Shown piece after piece: positions 1-6,090 of a DNA stretch of 11,346 nt. The first letter of the stretch is position 1; each line of letters begins with the position of its first letter. The stretch comes from Actinomycetes bacterium. GTDB lineage: Bacteria > Actinomycetota > Acidimicrobiia > Acidimicrobiales > Acidimicrobiaceae. Location: NCBI GenBank assembly GCA_021823385.1, contig JAKAOC010000026.1, positions 1 through 11,346 of the forward strand. The letters are read 5' to 3'. A program made the position numbers and the translations under genes. Below the pieces are notes generated by a model. It did not search any database. It was not told the DNA's origin and saw only the letters and a list, made by a program, of their open reading frames with translations.

Positions 1-171
1 CGCGGTGTCGTCGACCAGGCCGCCACCGCCTCCTTGCGCGCCGAGTTGGCCAAGGGCCGTCCGGACCCTCTGCCCATCTTCAATATGGGTCCTCCGCTGG
101 AGACGATTCTCGCCCGCTGCGAGGAGGAGACGGGTCTTCCCGCCCCCAAGCCGCCTATCGCACACGTGTAG
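1..171 (+). CDS. hyuB: Hydantoinase B / oxoprolinase family protein, C-terminal end (partial)
   Basis: The frame is open from base 1 to a TAG stop, giving the last 56 residues of a protein whose start lies outside the window. The tail contains VDQAATASLRAEL, then FNMGPPLE and a closing ARCEEETGLPAP. I recognise this from memory as the usual C-terminus of HyuB, the B subunit of ATP-dependent N-methylhydantoinases, 5-oxoprolinases and their relatives, where a conserved Val-Asp-x-x-Ala-Thr is followed by a Gly-Pro-x-Leu-Glu segment. HyuB works with HyuA in the cytoplasm to open cyclic amide rings using ATP, so a hyuA homologue would be expected upstream. The next gene starts six bases after this stop and encodes a carbamoyl-amide hydrolase, which fits a shared ring-opening and decarbamoylation route. 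The family call is fairly firm; the substrate is unknown, and acetone carboxylase-like relatives are a less likely alternative. Confidence 0.68.
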   Translation, partial: RGVVDQAATASLRAELAKGRPDPLPIFNMGPPLETILARCEEETGLPAPKPPIAHV

Positions 172-177
172 GCGCAG

Positions 178-804
178 ATGGGCGAGACAACCTTCGCGGA
201 GGGGTTCGCGGGCGCTCTCACTCCTGGGAAGCGGTCGGCCCTGATCGTCATAGACATGATTCGCGCATACTACGTGGAAGGCAGTGCGTTCTGCCTGCCT
301 TCCACGAGCAGCGTGGAGTCGGCGGGCCGGGTGCTCGCCGCCGCACGCGCCGCGCGGATCCCGGTCGTGCACACGCGAGTTGAGTTCGGCCCGGATGCGG
401 TCGACGGCGGTGTCTTCGTGCGGAAGGTGCCCGCGCTGCGGGCGCTGATCGGCAAGAGCGAACTGGGCCAGTTCATGCCCCAGGTAGAGCCGGCCGAGGG
501 TGAGCTTGTCATCGTCAAGCAGTACGCCAGCGCCTTCTTCGGGACGACGCTGCAGTCGACTCTCACCGCCATGGGCGTGGACACCTTGTTCATCGCGGGC
601 GTGTCCACCAGCGGCTGCGTTCGCGCCACCGGTGTCGATGCGGTTCAGCACGGATTCATACCTTTCGTGATCAGGGATGCCGTCGGTGACCGCGGCCCCG
701 AGCCGCACGAGGCCAACCTCTATGACTTGCAGGCCAAGTACGCAGAGGTCATAGGCGAGGAGCTGGCGCTCACCTACTTCTCCGAGGTTGGCAAGGGGGC
801 CTAG
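178..804 (+). CDS. Isochorismatase-fold amidase, N-carbamoylsarcosine amidohydrolase type
   Basis: A cysteine hydrolase of 208 residues, normal for the isochorismatase superfamily. The nucleophile loop reads GVSTSGCVRATGVDA with Cys147; the other triad members are Asp26 in ALIVIDM and Lys114 in VIVKQYAS. The region after the cysteine (ending in VGDR, PHEANLYD and KYAEVI) is what I know from N-carbamoylsarcosine amidohydrolase and maleamate amidohydrolase (NicF) rather than from nicotinamidases or true isochorismatases. The family hydrolyses a carbamoyl or primary amide group, releasing ammonia (with CO2 for carbamoyl substrates). In creatinine breakdown it acts directly after N-methylhydantoinase, and here it follows a hydantoinase B gene by six bases, so the two are probably co-transcribed. 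The ATG at 178 has only a weak ribosome site but leaves little room before Asp26 for a later start. The role is well supported; N-carbamoylsarcosine itself as substrate is only a guess, and N-carbamoyl amino acids, ureidoacrylate or maleamate are alternatives. Confidence 0.85.
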   Translation: MGETTFAEGFAGALTPGKRSALIVIDMIRAYYVEGSAFCLPSTSSVESAGRVLAAARAARIPVVHTRVEFGPDAVDGGVFVRKVPALRALIGKSELGQFMPQVEPAEGELVIVKQYASAFFGTTLQSTLTAMGVDTLFIAGVSTSGCVRATGVDAVQHGFIPFVIRDAVGDRGPEPHEANLYDLQAKYAEVIGEELALTYFSEVGKGA

Positions 805-822
805 CTCCTCCAACCGGCGACA

Positions 823-877
823 AGGGGCCGCGCCTGCGCGCAGTCGTTCATCGACGCCGATGCCGGCCGCGGCCCCT
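823..877 (+). terminator. Possible hairpin terminator after the amidase gene
   Basis: A perfect 10-bp stem (AGGGGCCGCG at 823-832 pairing with CGCGGCCCCT at 868-877) encloses a 35-base loop and begins 18 bases after the amidase stop codon. The loop holds a further self-complementary ten-mer at 834-843. There is no run of T after the stem, so if it ends transcription it does not look like a classical intrinsic terminator. It separates the hydantoinase/amidase pair from the next gene, which suggests two transcription units. Confidence 0.4.
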
Positions 878-942
878 GCTTGTGCGCGTGGATACGCAAC
901 ATCCGAAAGATGGAGGTAGGCCCGCCGGCGCGCGGTCCCTCT

Positions 943-948
943 TATTAA
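943..948 (+). promoter_or_regulatory. Possible -10 element (TATTAA) before the DUF429 gene
   Basis: TATTAA stands out as an AT-rich hexamer in GC-rich surroundings, about 70 bases before the DUF429 start. No convincing -35 box is seen 16-18 bases upstream, so this is a weak call. It would serve the DUF429 and RidA-hydrolase genes as one unit. Confidence 0.25.
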
Positions 949-1021
949 CCTTGGCCCTTCCGCTTGCGCGGGCTTGGCGATTGGACGCGCGTCGTGCGGC
1001 TTGCCTGCAAGGATGTGATCG

Positions 1022-1948
1022 ATGCCGGTTGTCCTAGGGATCGATCCTGCCTGGACCGTCTCCAACCCCAGTGGCGTCGCGCTTCTGACGGGGAAAGGGG
1101 GTCGCTGGCGCTGCCTGGGGGTCGCCCCCAGCTATGAGGGATTCATCGCGCTCGCCCAAGGAATCCCCGTCAACTGGGGAATGAGCGCCAAGGCCGGAGC
1201 GCCGCCACCCGCGGAGATCCTCCACGCGGCCGAGGCACTCGCGCCGGGTTCCGGGGTCGATGCAGTCGCGGTAGACATGCCGGTATCCCGGGTTCGCTTC
1301 GATGGCCGGAGGTTCGCCGACGATGCCGCCACCCGGGCGCTCGGCAGGTTCGGCTGCGGCGTCCACTCGCCGACCCCTTCGCGGCCCGGTCCCCTTGGCG
1401 CCGGCTTGAACGAGGGATTTGCCGCCAGAGGATTCGAAGTGGCCACCACCGAGCCTGCCACTCCCGGCATGCGGCCCCTGCTCGAGGTTTACCCGCATCC
1501 GGCCGCAATTGCGTTGTTGCGGGCTGATTATCGCGTGCCGTACGAGGTGGCCAGGACCGCCAAGTACTGGCCGGAGCGGAGCGTGGACGAGAGGATCAAT
1601 CAGGTTCTTGGCCAATGGGGCCGTTTGCTCGCCGCCTTGGGAGAGACGATCGAAGGAATCGAACTGCCGCTCCCCAAGGCCGCGGATGGCCTGACGCTGA
1701 GCGGGCTGAAGCGGTTCGAGGACGCGCTCGATGCGCTCATCTGCGCATGGGTGGGCACCCAGTACCTCGAGGGCCGATGCGTTCCCTTGGGCGACCGCAC
1801 GGCCGCGATTTGGGTTCCGGCGACGCTGGGCCCCCGGGAAGGTGCCGTCACTCGATCGAGCCGTGGTGCAAGGGGTGACGAGGATCGTGTGCGAGAATCG
1901 GGGCGGCAAGTGAAACATCCAAGGTCATCGCCGCAAACGCGGCGATGA
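1022..1948 (+). CDS. DUF429 family protein, predicted RNase H-like nuclease fold
   Basis: A 308-residue protein matching the DUF429 pattern: GIDPAW at the N-terminus (Asp8), VAVDMP (Asp85), LLEVYPHPA (Glu155), a KYW segment near 181, and FEDALDALICAW (Asp234, Asp237) followed by the closing AAIWVP. These spaced acidic residues are the features by which the family has been placed in the RNase H-like/RuvC superfamily; no reaction is established for it. An AAGGA ribosome site eight bases before the ATG fixes the start. Residues after about 270 are Arg- and Ser-rich, look unconserved, and the last codons lie inside a hairpin at 1923-1950. The RidA-hydrolase gene follows after 19 bases, so the two are probably co-transcribed, but I see no biochemical link between a putative nuclease and the catabolic genes. 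Family assignment is good, function unknown. Confidence 0.78.
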   Translation: MPVVLGIDPAWTVSNPSGVALLTGKGGRWRCLGVAPSYEGFIALAQGIPVNWGMSAKAGAPPPAEILHAAEALAPGSGVDAVAVDMPVSRVRFDGRRFADDAATRALGRFGCGVHSPTPSRPGPLGAGLNEGFAARGFEVATTEPATPGMRPLLEVYPHPAAIALLRADYRVPYEVARTAKYWPERSVDERINQVLGQWGRLLAALGETIEGIELPLPKAADGLTLSGLKRFEDALDALICAWVGTQYLEGRCVPLGDRTAAIWVPATLGPREGAVTRSSRGARGDEDRVRESGRQVKHPRSSPQTRR

Positions 1949-1950
1949 CC
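1923..1950 (+). other. Perfect 12-bp intercistronic hairpin
   Basis: GGTCATCGCCGC (1923-1934) and GCGGCGATGACC (1939-1950) are exact reverse complements around the tetraloop AAAC. The right arm contains the TGA stop of the DUF429 gene, and the structure ends eight bases before the GGAGGG ribosome site at 1959-1964 of the next gene. No T-run follows. It could be a partial terminator, an mRNA stabiliser setting the ratio of the two products, or a dispersed REP-like element. Confidence 0.7.
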
Positions 1951-1967
1951 CATCCGGTGGAGGGCTG

Positions 1968-3164
1968 ATGTCAGGCAAAGTCGATCGCGTCGTGGTTGAG
2001 GGACTGGCTCGCCTTCCTCAGTTCGTTCATGCGGGAGTCTCCGATGATCTGGTCTTTGTTTCCGGCACGTTGGGCACCAACGCAGATGGAGATCTCGTCC
2101 CGGGTGGGATTGCCGCGGAGACAACTCAGGCGCTGTCGAACGTCGCGGAGATCCTTGCCGCCGCGGGCAGCACCTGGGCCGACGTCCTGAAAGTGAGCGT
2201 CTACCTCGCCGATATGGCCGACTTCGGGGCGATGAACGAGGCCTACGGCGGCTTTTTTCCGGGAAGCCCGCCGGCCCGTATCACGGTCGGAGGAGTGCAG
2301 CTGGCAATGGGCGCCCGGCTCGAGGTCGAGTGCGTGGCGCAGCGGCGGTCGCCCATGCACGAGGACAACGATCTCGTTGCGCGCCGGACCGGCTTCGTAG
2401 AGCACGACGGCGAAAGGCTCTACTACGAGGTCGTGGGCGAGGGAGGCGTTCCCCTGGTGCTTTCGCATGGCGCGGGTGGCAACCATGCCGTCTGGTTCCA
2501 GCAGGTCGCGACGTTTGCCGCCAACCGCACCGTGGTCACCTGGGACCATCGCGGGTACGGTCGCTCCACCGACCGTGCCGACCGGAGCGGTCCGGAGGTT
2601 GCCTCCGGCGACCTCCTGGCCATTCTCGATCACCTCGGCATCGGGCACGCCGATCTTGTCGGCCAGTCGATGGGTGGTTGGACAGTTGTCGGGGCGGTGC
2701 TGAACCGGCCCGAGTTGGCCAGGAGGGTGGTGCTCGCCGACACGCTCGGCGGCTTCATGTCCGACACCATCGCCGCCGCACTTGCGCAAGGGAGGGGTGG
2801 GCCGCTGGTGGCCGGCGACCGGCTCGGCCTGCACCCGGCCATCGATCCCGGCTTTGCGCGCCGCTCGCCGGAGTTGGCGCATCTCTACCAATCGCTTGGC
2901 AGGATGGGCAGTGCCGACCCGGAGGTGATCCTGCCAAGGCTTCTCGCGATGACTCATGACCGCTCCCAAGCCGATCGGTTCTCGATGCCCGTCCTCTGCA
3001 TCGTTGGCGACCGGGATCCGCTCTTCCCTCCTCGCAGTATTCGCGCGCTCGCCGACCTCCTGCCCGACGCTCGCGTCGTGGAGATCCCGGGCGCGGGCCA
3101 CTCGCCCTATTTTGAGCGACCTGGCGCCTGGAACAGTGCGGTCAGCTGGTTTTTGCAGGAGTGA
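1968..3164 (+). CDS. RidA/RutC-type domain fused to an alpha/beta hydrolase (RutD-like)
   Basis: One uninterrupted 398-residue ORF with two complete domains. Residues 1-127 are a RidA (YjgF/UK114) fold, with the family signature starting at PPARITVGG (Arg104, the substrate carboxylate-binding arginine of the family) and ending LEVECVA (Glu121). After a short linker (about 128-142) comes an alpha/beta hydrolase: oxyanion segment SHGAGG near 166-171, nucleophile elbow GQSMGG with Ser234, acid Asp350 in GDRDPLFP, and base His378 in GAGHSP. RidA proteins hydrolyse reactive enamines/imines; in the uracil-degrading Rut pathway the RidA member RutC and the hydrolase RutD act on adjacent aminoacrylate-type intermediates and are encoded side by side in this order. 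The start is set by GGAGGG four bases upstream. Each domain is recognised with confidence; the aminoacrylate role is an inference. An ATG at codon 130 lacks a clear ribosome site, so separate translation of the hydrolase is unlikely. Confidence 0.88.
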   Translation: MSGKVDRVVVEGLARLPQFVHAGVSDDLVFVSGTLGTNADGDLVPGGIAAETTQALSNVAEILAAAGSTWADVLKVSVYLADMADFGAMNEAYGGFFPGSPPARITVGGVQLAMGARLEVECVAQRRSPMHEDNDLVARRTGFVEHDGERLYYEVVGEGGVPLVLSHGAGGNHAVWFQQVATFAANRTVVTWDHRGYGRSTDRADRSGPEVASGDLLAILDHLGIGHADLVGQSMGGWTVVGAVLNRPELARRVVLADTLGGFMSDTIAAALAQGRGGPLVAGDRLGLHPAIDPGFARRSPELAHLYQSLGRMGSADPEVILPRLLAMTHDRSQADRFSMPVLCIVGDRDPLFPPRSIRALADLLPDARVVEIPGAGHSPYFERPGAWNSAVSWFLQE

Positions 3165-3190
3165 GATCGGCGCGAAGTCGATTGCGTTTG

Positions 3191-3218
3191 GCCGGTGCAA
3201 CTGGGCCCAGGCGCCGGC
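3191..3218 (+). terminator. Possible terminator hairpin after the RidA-hydrolase gene
   Basis: GCCGGTGC (3191-3198) pairs with GCGCCGGC (3211-3218) over eight positions with one G-T wobble, around a 12-base loop that contains the palindrome CTGGGCCCAG. It begins 27 bases past the stop codon. No T-run follows, so the assignment rests on position and stem strength only. Confidence 0.35.
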
Positions 3219-3450
3219 GGGCGGATTGCCGGGCTCGTAGGCGAGTTTGAGCGCCTTCATCAGCCGTCGCGCGACTTCGGCTCGATACCAAAAGGCCGCG
3301 CGTTGCCGGAGGGGCTCCGGCCGCCGCGTTGCCTGCGCGCTCAACGGCGGCGGGAGCCGGGGATGGGGGCAACCTGGACAAGTCGCAGGCAAGGATTTTC
3401 CGGTTCGCAGCCCGGAGTAATGCCGACGGCGCCGGCGAGCCGGGGAAACC

Positions 3451-3456
3451 TAAGAT
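3451..3456 (+). promoter_or_regulatory. -10-like hexamer TAAGAT, possible leaderless promoter
   Basis: TAAGAT lies eight bases before the GTG at 3465. Transcription would then begin at or next to the start codon, which gives a leaderless message, common in Actinomycetota. There is no Shine-Dalgarno sequence in front of that GTG and no clear -35 box. Confidence 0.4.
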
Positions 3457-3464
3457 TCTGCGAT

Positions 3465-3887
3465 GTGACCGAGCCCCGAAGAGTACTGATCGACTGGGAC
3501 TGGACCGCCAGTGGCATCTGGTGGGTCCTGACCAAGGAGGAGATGGAAGCGCCGGCGCCGACGGGCCACTGGAGCGGCACCCCCAAGCCGAAGAGTGAGC
3601 GGAAGCGGCCTTGGAGCGACCTGCTCAGCGAGCCTCTCCTCGACGATCTGAAGGAGTGGAACGACGCCTGGGATGCGAAGGATGCCGATTCCGTCCTCCT
3701 GGAGGCGCGGGGGCGCGACCTCGCGGAGAGAGTGCAGGCCGAGTTGGGGACCGACGGCTGGGAGGTTCTGTACAAGAGCCGCGGCCGTGTTCATCGAGTG
3801 GAGCCTCCCGGAAGCTGGCCGGCTGCTTCCTGGCAAGAGGAACTTCTCGGATACGCTCCCCGTAAACGCGGTGCGGACGAGCGTTGA
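3465..3887 (+). CDS. Hypothetical protein, about 140 aa
   Basis: From the GTG at 3465 the product begins VTEPRRVLIDWDWTASGIWW and ends near GWEVLYKSRGRVHRV and a proline/tryptophan-rich tail (PGSWPAASWQEELLGY). It is rich in Trp, Asp and Glu, has no signal peptide or membrane segment, and its middle (about 50-95) looks helical and charged, including a DDLKEWNDAWDAKDAD stretch. The composition changes abruptly at 3465: upstream codons of the same frame give Arg/Pro/Gly-rich noise, so the frame's earlier ATGs are rejected. No ribosome site precedes the GTG, but a TAAGAT hexamer does, consistent with leaderless translation. I do not recognise a named family; it resembles uncharacterised proteins of actinobacteria in overall pattern. 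It is convergent with the hydrolase gene at 4098-4910. Confidence 0.6.
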   Translation: MTEPRRVLIDWDWTASGIWWVLTKEEMEAPAPTGHWSGTPKPKSERKRPWSDLLSEPLLDDLKEWNDAWDAKDADSVLLEARGRDLAERVQAELGTDGWEVLYKSRGRVHRVEPPGSWPAASWQEELLGYAPRKRGADER

Positions 3888-4097
3888 GAAGAATTTCGGC
3901 CGGGCTATCCCGAGGCTTCCGAACCGTCGGTGGCCGCGCTGCCAAGGCGACTTGCGCCCCGTGGGAGCGTTGCCGGAGAGGTCCGCTTGCGGGAGATGGT
4001 ACCGGGTGCCAGGCGCCGTCGACCACGCGATGGGAGTTCCCCTTTGGGAGTGGGTCATGGATGCGGATCAAGCCGAGGGCGGCGCTCGATTGCCACG

Positions 4098-4910
4098 TTA
4101 CTCATCGAGAATGAAGTCGACGATCTCCCGATAGGCAGCCGGAACCTGCTGGAGGAAGAGATGGCCACCCTCGAAAAAGCGCAAGCGGGCTCCGCGGATG
4201 GCAGCGGCCAATCTTTCCAGGTTTGCCGGCGGTGAGATTCCGTCGAAGAGCCCGCCGCAAACAAGAGTGGGGCAGTCGATCGAAGCCAGGTGTTGCCAGG
4301 TGTCGTGTCCTTTCCGGGCCTCGAGCTGGAGCTCCGCTCCCAGCTGCCGGTCCGGGTTGTCAATTCCCACCTTGGCCCTGGCCTGCGCCTCGGCTACGGC
4401 CCTTTCCCAGATCGCGGCATTACCCGCCCTCCACTCGGAGTCCATCCTGGTGTCGGCCAGCTCCAGGATGCGCACCGCGCGTTCCCCAGGGCTCAGGTTC
4501 GCCAGTTCATGCAGTGGATAGGAAGATCCGCCCGCTCCGCCTGACGAGGTGCATGCAAGCACGAGTTTGCGCACCTTCCTTGGATGGCGAAGTGCGAGCT
4601 CCTGGGCGACCATGCCGCCGAAAGACACACCGACCACCGCTGCTTCCTCCCATCCGACATGGTCGAGAAGCGCTGCGGCGTCGTCGGCGTAGTCCGTCAT
4701 TGTGTACGGACCCGGCGGAACCGAGGACTGACCGAGCCCACGCTGGTCGTAGGCCAGTAGCCGGATTCGAGACGGCAGCATGCTGTCAAACGGTCCCGGC
4801 CGTGCACGGAGGTCCCCGCCGGTACCCGAGATGTAAAGAACCCGTGGCCCTTCCTGGCGTCCACCCAGCTCGTAGTAGAGATCCACTGTGCCGACGCGTG
4901 CCCATGCCAT
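4098..4910 (-). CDS. Alpha/beta hydrolase
   Basis: From the ATG at 4910 the product is 270 residues, usual for a single-domain alpha/beta hydrolase. It shows the strand-turn YISGTGGD near 26-33, YDQRGLGQS at 54-62, the nucleophile elbow GVSFGG with Ser96, the acid Asp223 in GLFDGISP, and His250 in EGGHLF, so the catalytic triad is complete. The layout resembles 3-oxoadipate enol-lactonase, RutD and N-formylmaleamate deformylase (NicD), all soluble cytoplasmic enzymes acting on small carboxylates, but the sequence does not choose between them. Other in-frame starts are 4928, 4955 and 4991 (GTG); AGGGG four bases before 4955 makes that one a real rival, adding 15 residues. I prefer 4910 because family members begin just before the first strand. 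It is transcribed against its left neighbour and divergently from the lipoprotein gene, so it is probably monocistronic. Confidence 0.85.
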   Translation of the reverse strand: MAWARVGTVDLYYELGGRQEGPRVLYISGTGGDLRARPGPFDSMLPSRIRLLAYDQRGLGQSSVPPGPYTMTDYADDAAALLDHVGWEEAAVVGVSFGGMVAQELALRHPRKVRKLVLACTSSGGAGGSSYPLHELANLSPGERAVRILELADTRMDSEWRAGNAAIWERAVAEAQARAKVGIDNPDRQLGAELQLEARKGHDTWQHLASIDCPTLVCGGLFDGISPPANLERLAAAIRGARLRFFEGGHLFLQQVPAAYREIVDFILDE

Positions 4911-5088
4911 CACCGGAGTGTACGACATTCGCGCGACGCCTGAAGGAGTAATCATTACGCCCCTGGAGTGGAGTTCGGTCCGCGGCGGCACGAACGGCGT
5001 CTTCAGGCGGATCGACAGCGTGAACCGATTCGATCCGGATTACGAAGGGCCGCTTCATTGCGAAGGTTGCGAGCTAAACATGAAGCAT

Positions 5089-5110
5089 GCGATCCGACCG
5101 CGATCCGGCC
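5089..5110 (+). repeat. Two tandem 11-bp repeats upstream of the lipoprotein gene
   Basis: GCGATCCGACC and GCGATCCGGCC stand head to tail with one difference. A further CGATCCG core occurs at 5031-5037. The 11-bp period is one helical turn, and the block lies in the divergent gap between the hydrolase and lipoprotein starts, so it could be a regulator site. Chance is also possible in GC-rich DNA. Confidence 0.35.
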
Positions 5111-5143
5111 TGCCGGTGGAATCCCAATAGTCCGGGAAAGCGA

Positions 5144-5878
5144 ATGCGACCCGGGCACCGCGGGCCAAACGGCCGGGGCCATGCGCGCTTCGCGGTTCTC
5201 GCCCCCCTCCTTTGCGTCGGTGCCCTGCTGACTTCATGCGGCAGCCAGTCACCAGCCAGCTCCTCCGTAGCCGCTTCGATGCCGTCGACGACCACCGTGC
5301 CGACTCCGCTCAACCCCGCTGCCCAGGCCTTTTCCAATGTCAACTGGAGCGGGATCGTTCTGCCTGGGCAAAATGCCATACCCCAGCCGCCTTTGCAGAA
5401 GGGTGGCTGCGCGATGGAGCCGCTTGGTGAGATATTGAAGACCTCAGAGACCCAGTACGTCGCGTACCTGTCTCCACGTCCTGGTGTGGATCTTGCGGTG
5501 TTGGCGGCCGCCTGCAGTTCCTATAACATCTACGCCTTCAACGTCTTCGTCTATAGGGCCAACGGAACTCCTCAGCCCACGTTGCTCGAAGTTGCATACA
5601 ACGGGTGGTTCTCGAATCCGGCCGATCTCACAGCGGCGGTACCCACCGCTGCCAACAGCGCCGACGGATGGCACGGGTTCTTCTTATACCGCTCTATGAG
5701 TGTTATCGAAGGCGGCCAAGGCCTGGCGGTCGACGGCGTGACATTCGGGCCCAAAGGCCCGACCTCCCCTCTCTCCTCAGCCCAGATGGTGCCGGCCGAG
5801 ATCACCTTCGCCTGGGATGGCTCCTACCTCGTCTTCTCCTCGGCCAAGAACCTGGCGACTCCGACCACCGGCCTTTAG
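5144..5878 (+). CDS. Secreted lipoprotein of unknown function
   Basis: Starting at the ATG at 5144 the product is 244 residues and opens with an Arg/His-rich n-region, a hydrophobic core (FAVLAPLLCVGALL) and a lipobox LTSC, so Cys32 should be lipid-modified and the protein anchored outside the cytoplasmic membrane. A Ser/Thr/Pro linker (about 34-55) leads to a globular domain of roughly 190 residues rich in Tyr, Phe and Asn. Two cysteines in it, in KGGCAMEP and AAACSSYN, could form a disulfide, as expected for an exported domain. An earlier in-frame ATG at 5087 would add 19 charged residues before the signal peptide and is less likely. I do not recognise the domain; mycobacterial LppP/LprE-type lipoproteins came to mind but the resemblance is not enough to assign. 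It is divergent from the hydrolase gene and has no evident operon partner. Confidence 0.78.
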   Translation: MRPGHRGPNGRGHARFAVLAPLLCVGALLTSCGSQSPASSSVAASMPSTTTVPTPLNPAAQAFSNVNWSGIVLPGQNAIPQPPLQKGGCAMEPLGEILKTSETQYVAYLSPRPGVDLAVLAAACSSYNIYAFNVFVYRANGTPQPTLLEVAYNGWFSNPADLTAAVPTAANSADGWHGFFLYRSMSVIEGGQGLAVDGVTFGPKGPTSPLSSAQMVPAEITFAWDGSYLVFSSAKNLATPTTGL

Positions 5879-6059
5879 GCGGTGCCACCGCGCCACGGGC
5901 GCATCGTGCACTTGCGCGAGTGACGCCTTCCCGGTTGACGACGATGGCCACGGGGCAATGCGCCGCCGCGGGCCGGGGTCAAGCCGGGTGCCGAGTCGTT
6001 CCCCACTTTGGAGGTACTCCGTCGCGGAAGCGTTTGCTCTCGGTCCTGCGACTCGTCCG

Positions 6060-6079
6060 TACATTGTCCGGACGATGTA
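6060..6079 (+). promoter_or_regulatory. Palindromic operator of the toxin-antitoxin pair
   Basis: The 20 bases from 6060 to 6079 read TACATTGTCC then GGACGATGTA, self-complementary at nine of ten pairs (6065/6074 is the exception). The site ends on the first bases of the putative -10 hexamer TAGACT (6078-6083), where a bound repressor would block RNA polymerase. Ribbon-helix-helix antitoxins of this class bind such palindromes alone or with the toxin. Confidence 0.7.
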
Positions 6080-6083
6080 GACT
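6078..6083 (+). promoter_or_regulatory. -10-like hexamer TAGACT, possible leaderless promoter of the TA operon
   Basis: TAGACT lies seven bases before the antitoxin ATG at 6091, placing the expected transcription start on or beside the start codon. No Shine-Dalgarno sequence precedes that ATG, which agrees with a leaderless message. No good -35 box is visible at the usual distance. Confidence 0.45.
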
Positions 6084-6090
6084 GTCGACC

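Larger units (their letters stand above)
3165..3464. other. Gene-poor stretch of about 300 bases
   Basis: No plus-strand gene is convincing here: a longer open frame runs through it but its translation is Arg/Gly/Pro-rich with no family features. It holds a hairpin at 3191-3218 and, at its right end, the TAAGAT hexamer. The minus strand from 3302 to 3165 translates to a more protein-like segment (WYRAEVARRLMKALKLAY, then an acidic-proline turn and AWAQLHRPN) that runs up against the end of the fusion gene; it has no start or stop of its own and may be a gene remnant or simply antisense composition. Confidence 0.4.

Noticed and set aside
1034..1918. Long minus-strand frame opposite the DUF429 gene
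   Set aside because: Arg/Gly/Pro-rich shadow without motifs; the plus strand shows DUF429 motifs and a good ribosome site.
2330..2400. Possibility that the RidA and hydrolase domains are separate genes joined by a sequencing error
   Set aside because: The frame is continuous, the linker is short and free of stops, and the ATG at 2355 has no clear ribosome site. Kept as something to confirm by read data.
1971..3392. Very long open frame on the minus strand opposite the RidA-hydrolase gene
   Set aside because: It is the antisense shadow of a GC-rich gene; apart from the short segment 3165-3302 its translation has no family features, whereas the plus strand carries two complete domains.
3888..4097. 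Possible gene or strong bidirectional terminator in the convergent gap
   Set aside because: Only short imperfect stems (for example GGG-CTAT-CCC near 3903-3913) are visible and no frame looks coding; not enough to call a feature.
5605..6090. Upstream extension of the antitoxin frame
   Set aside because: It overlaps the lipoprotein gene and the operator and gives Arg-rich noise; the ribbon-helix-helix domain begins after the ATG at 6091.
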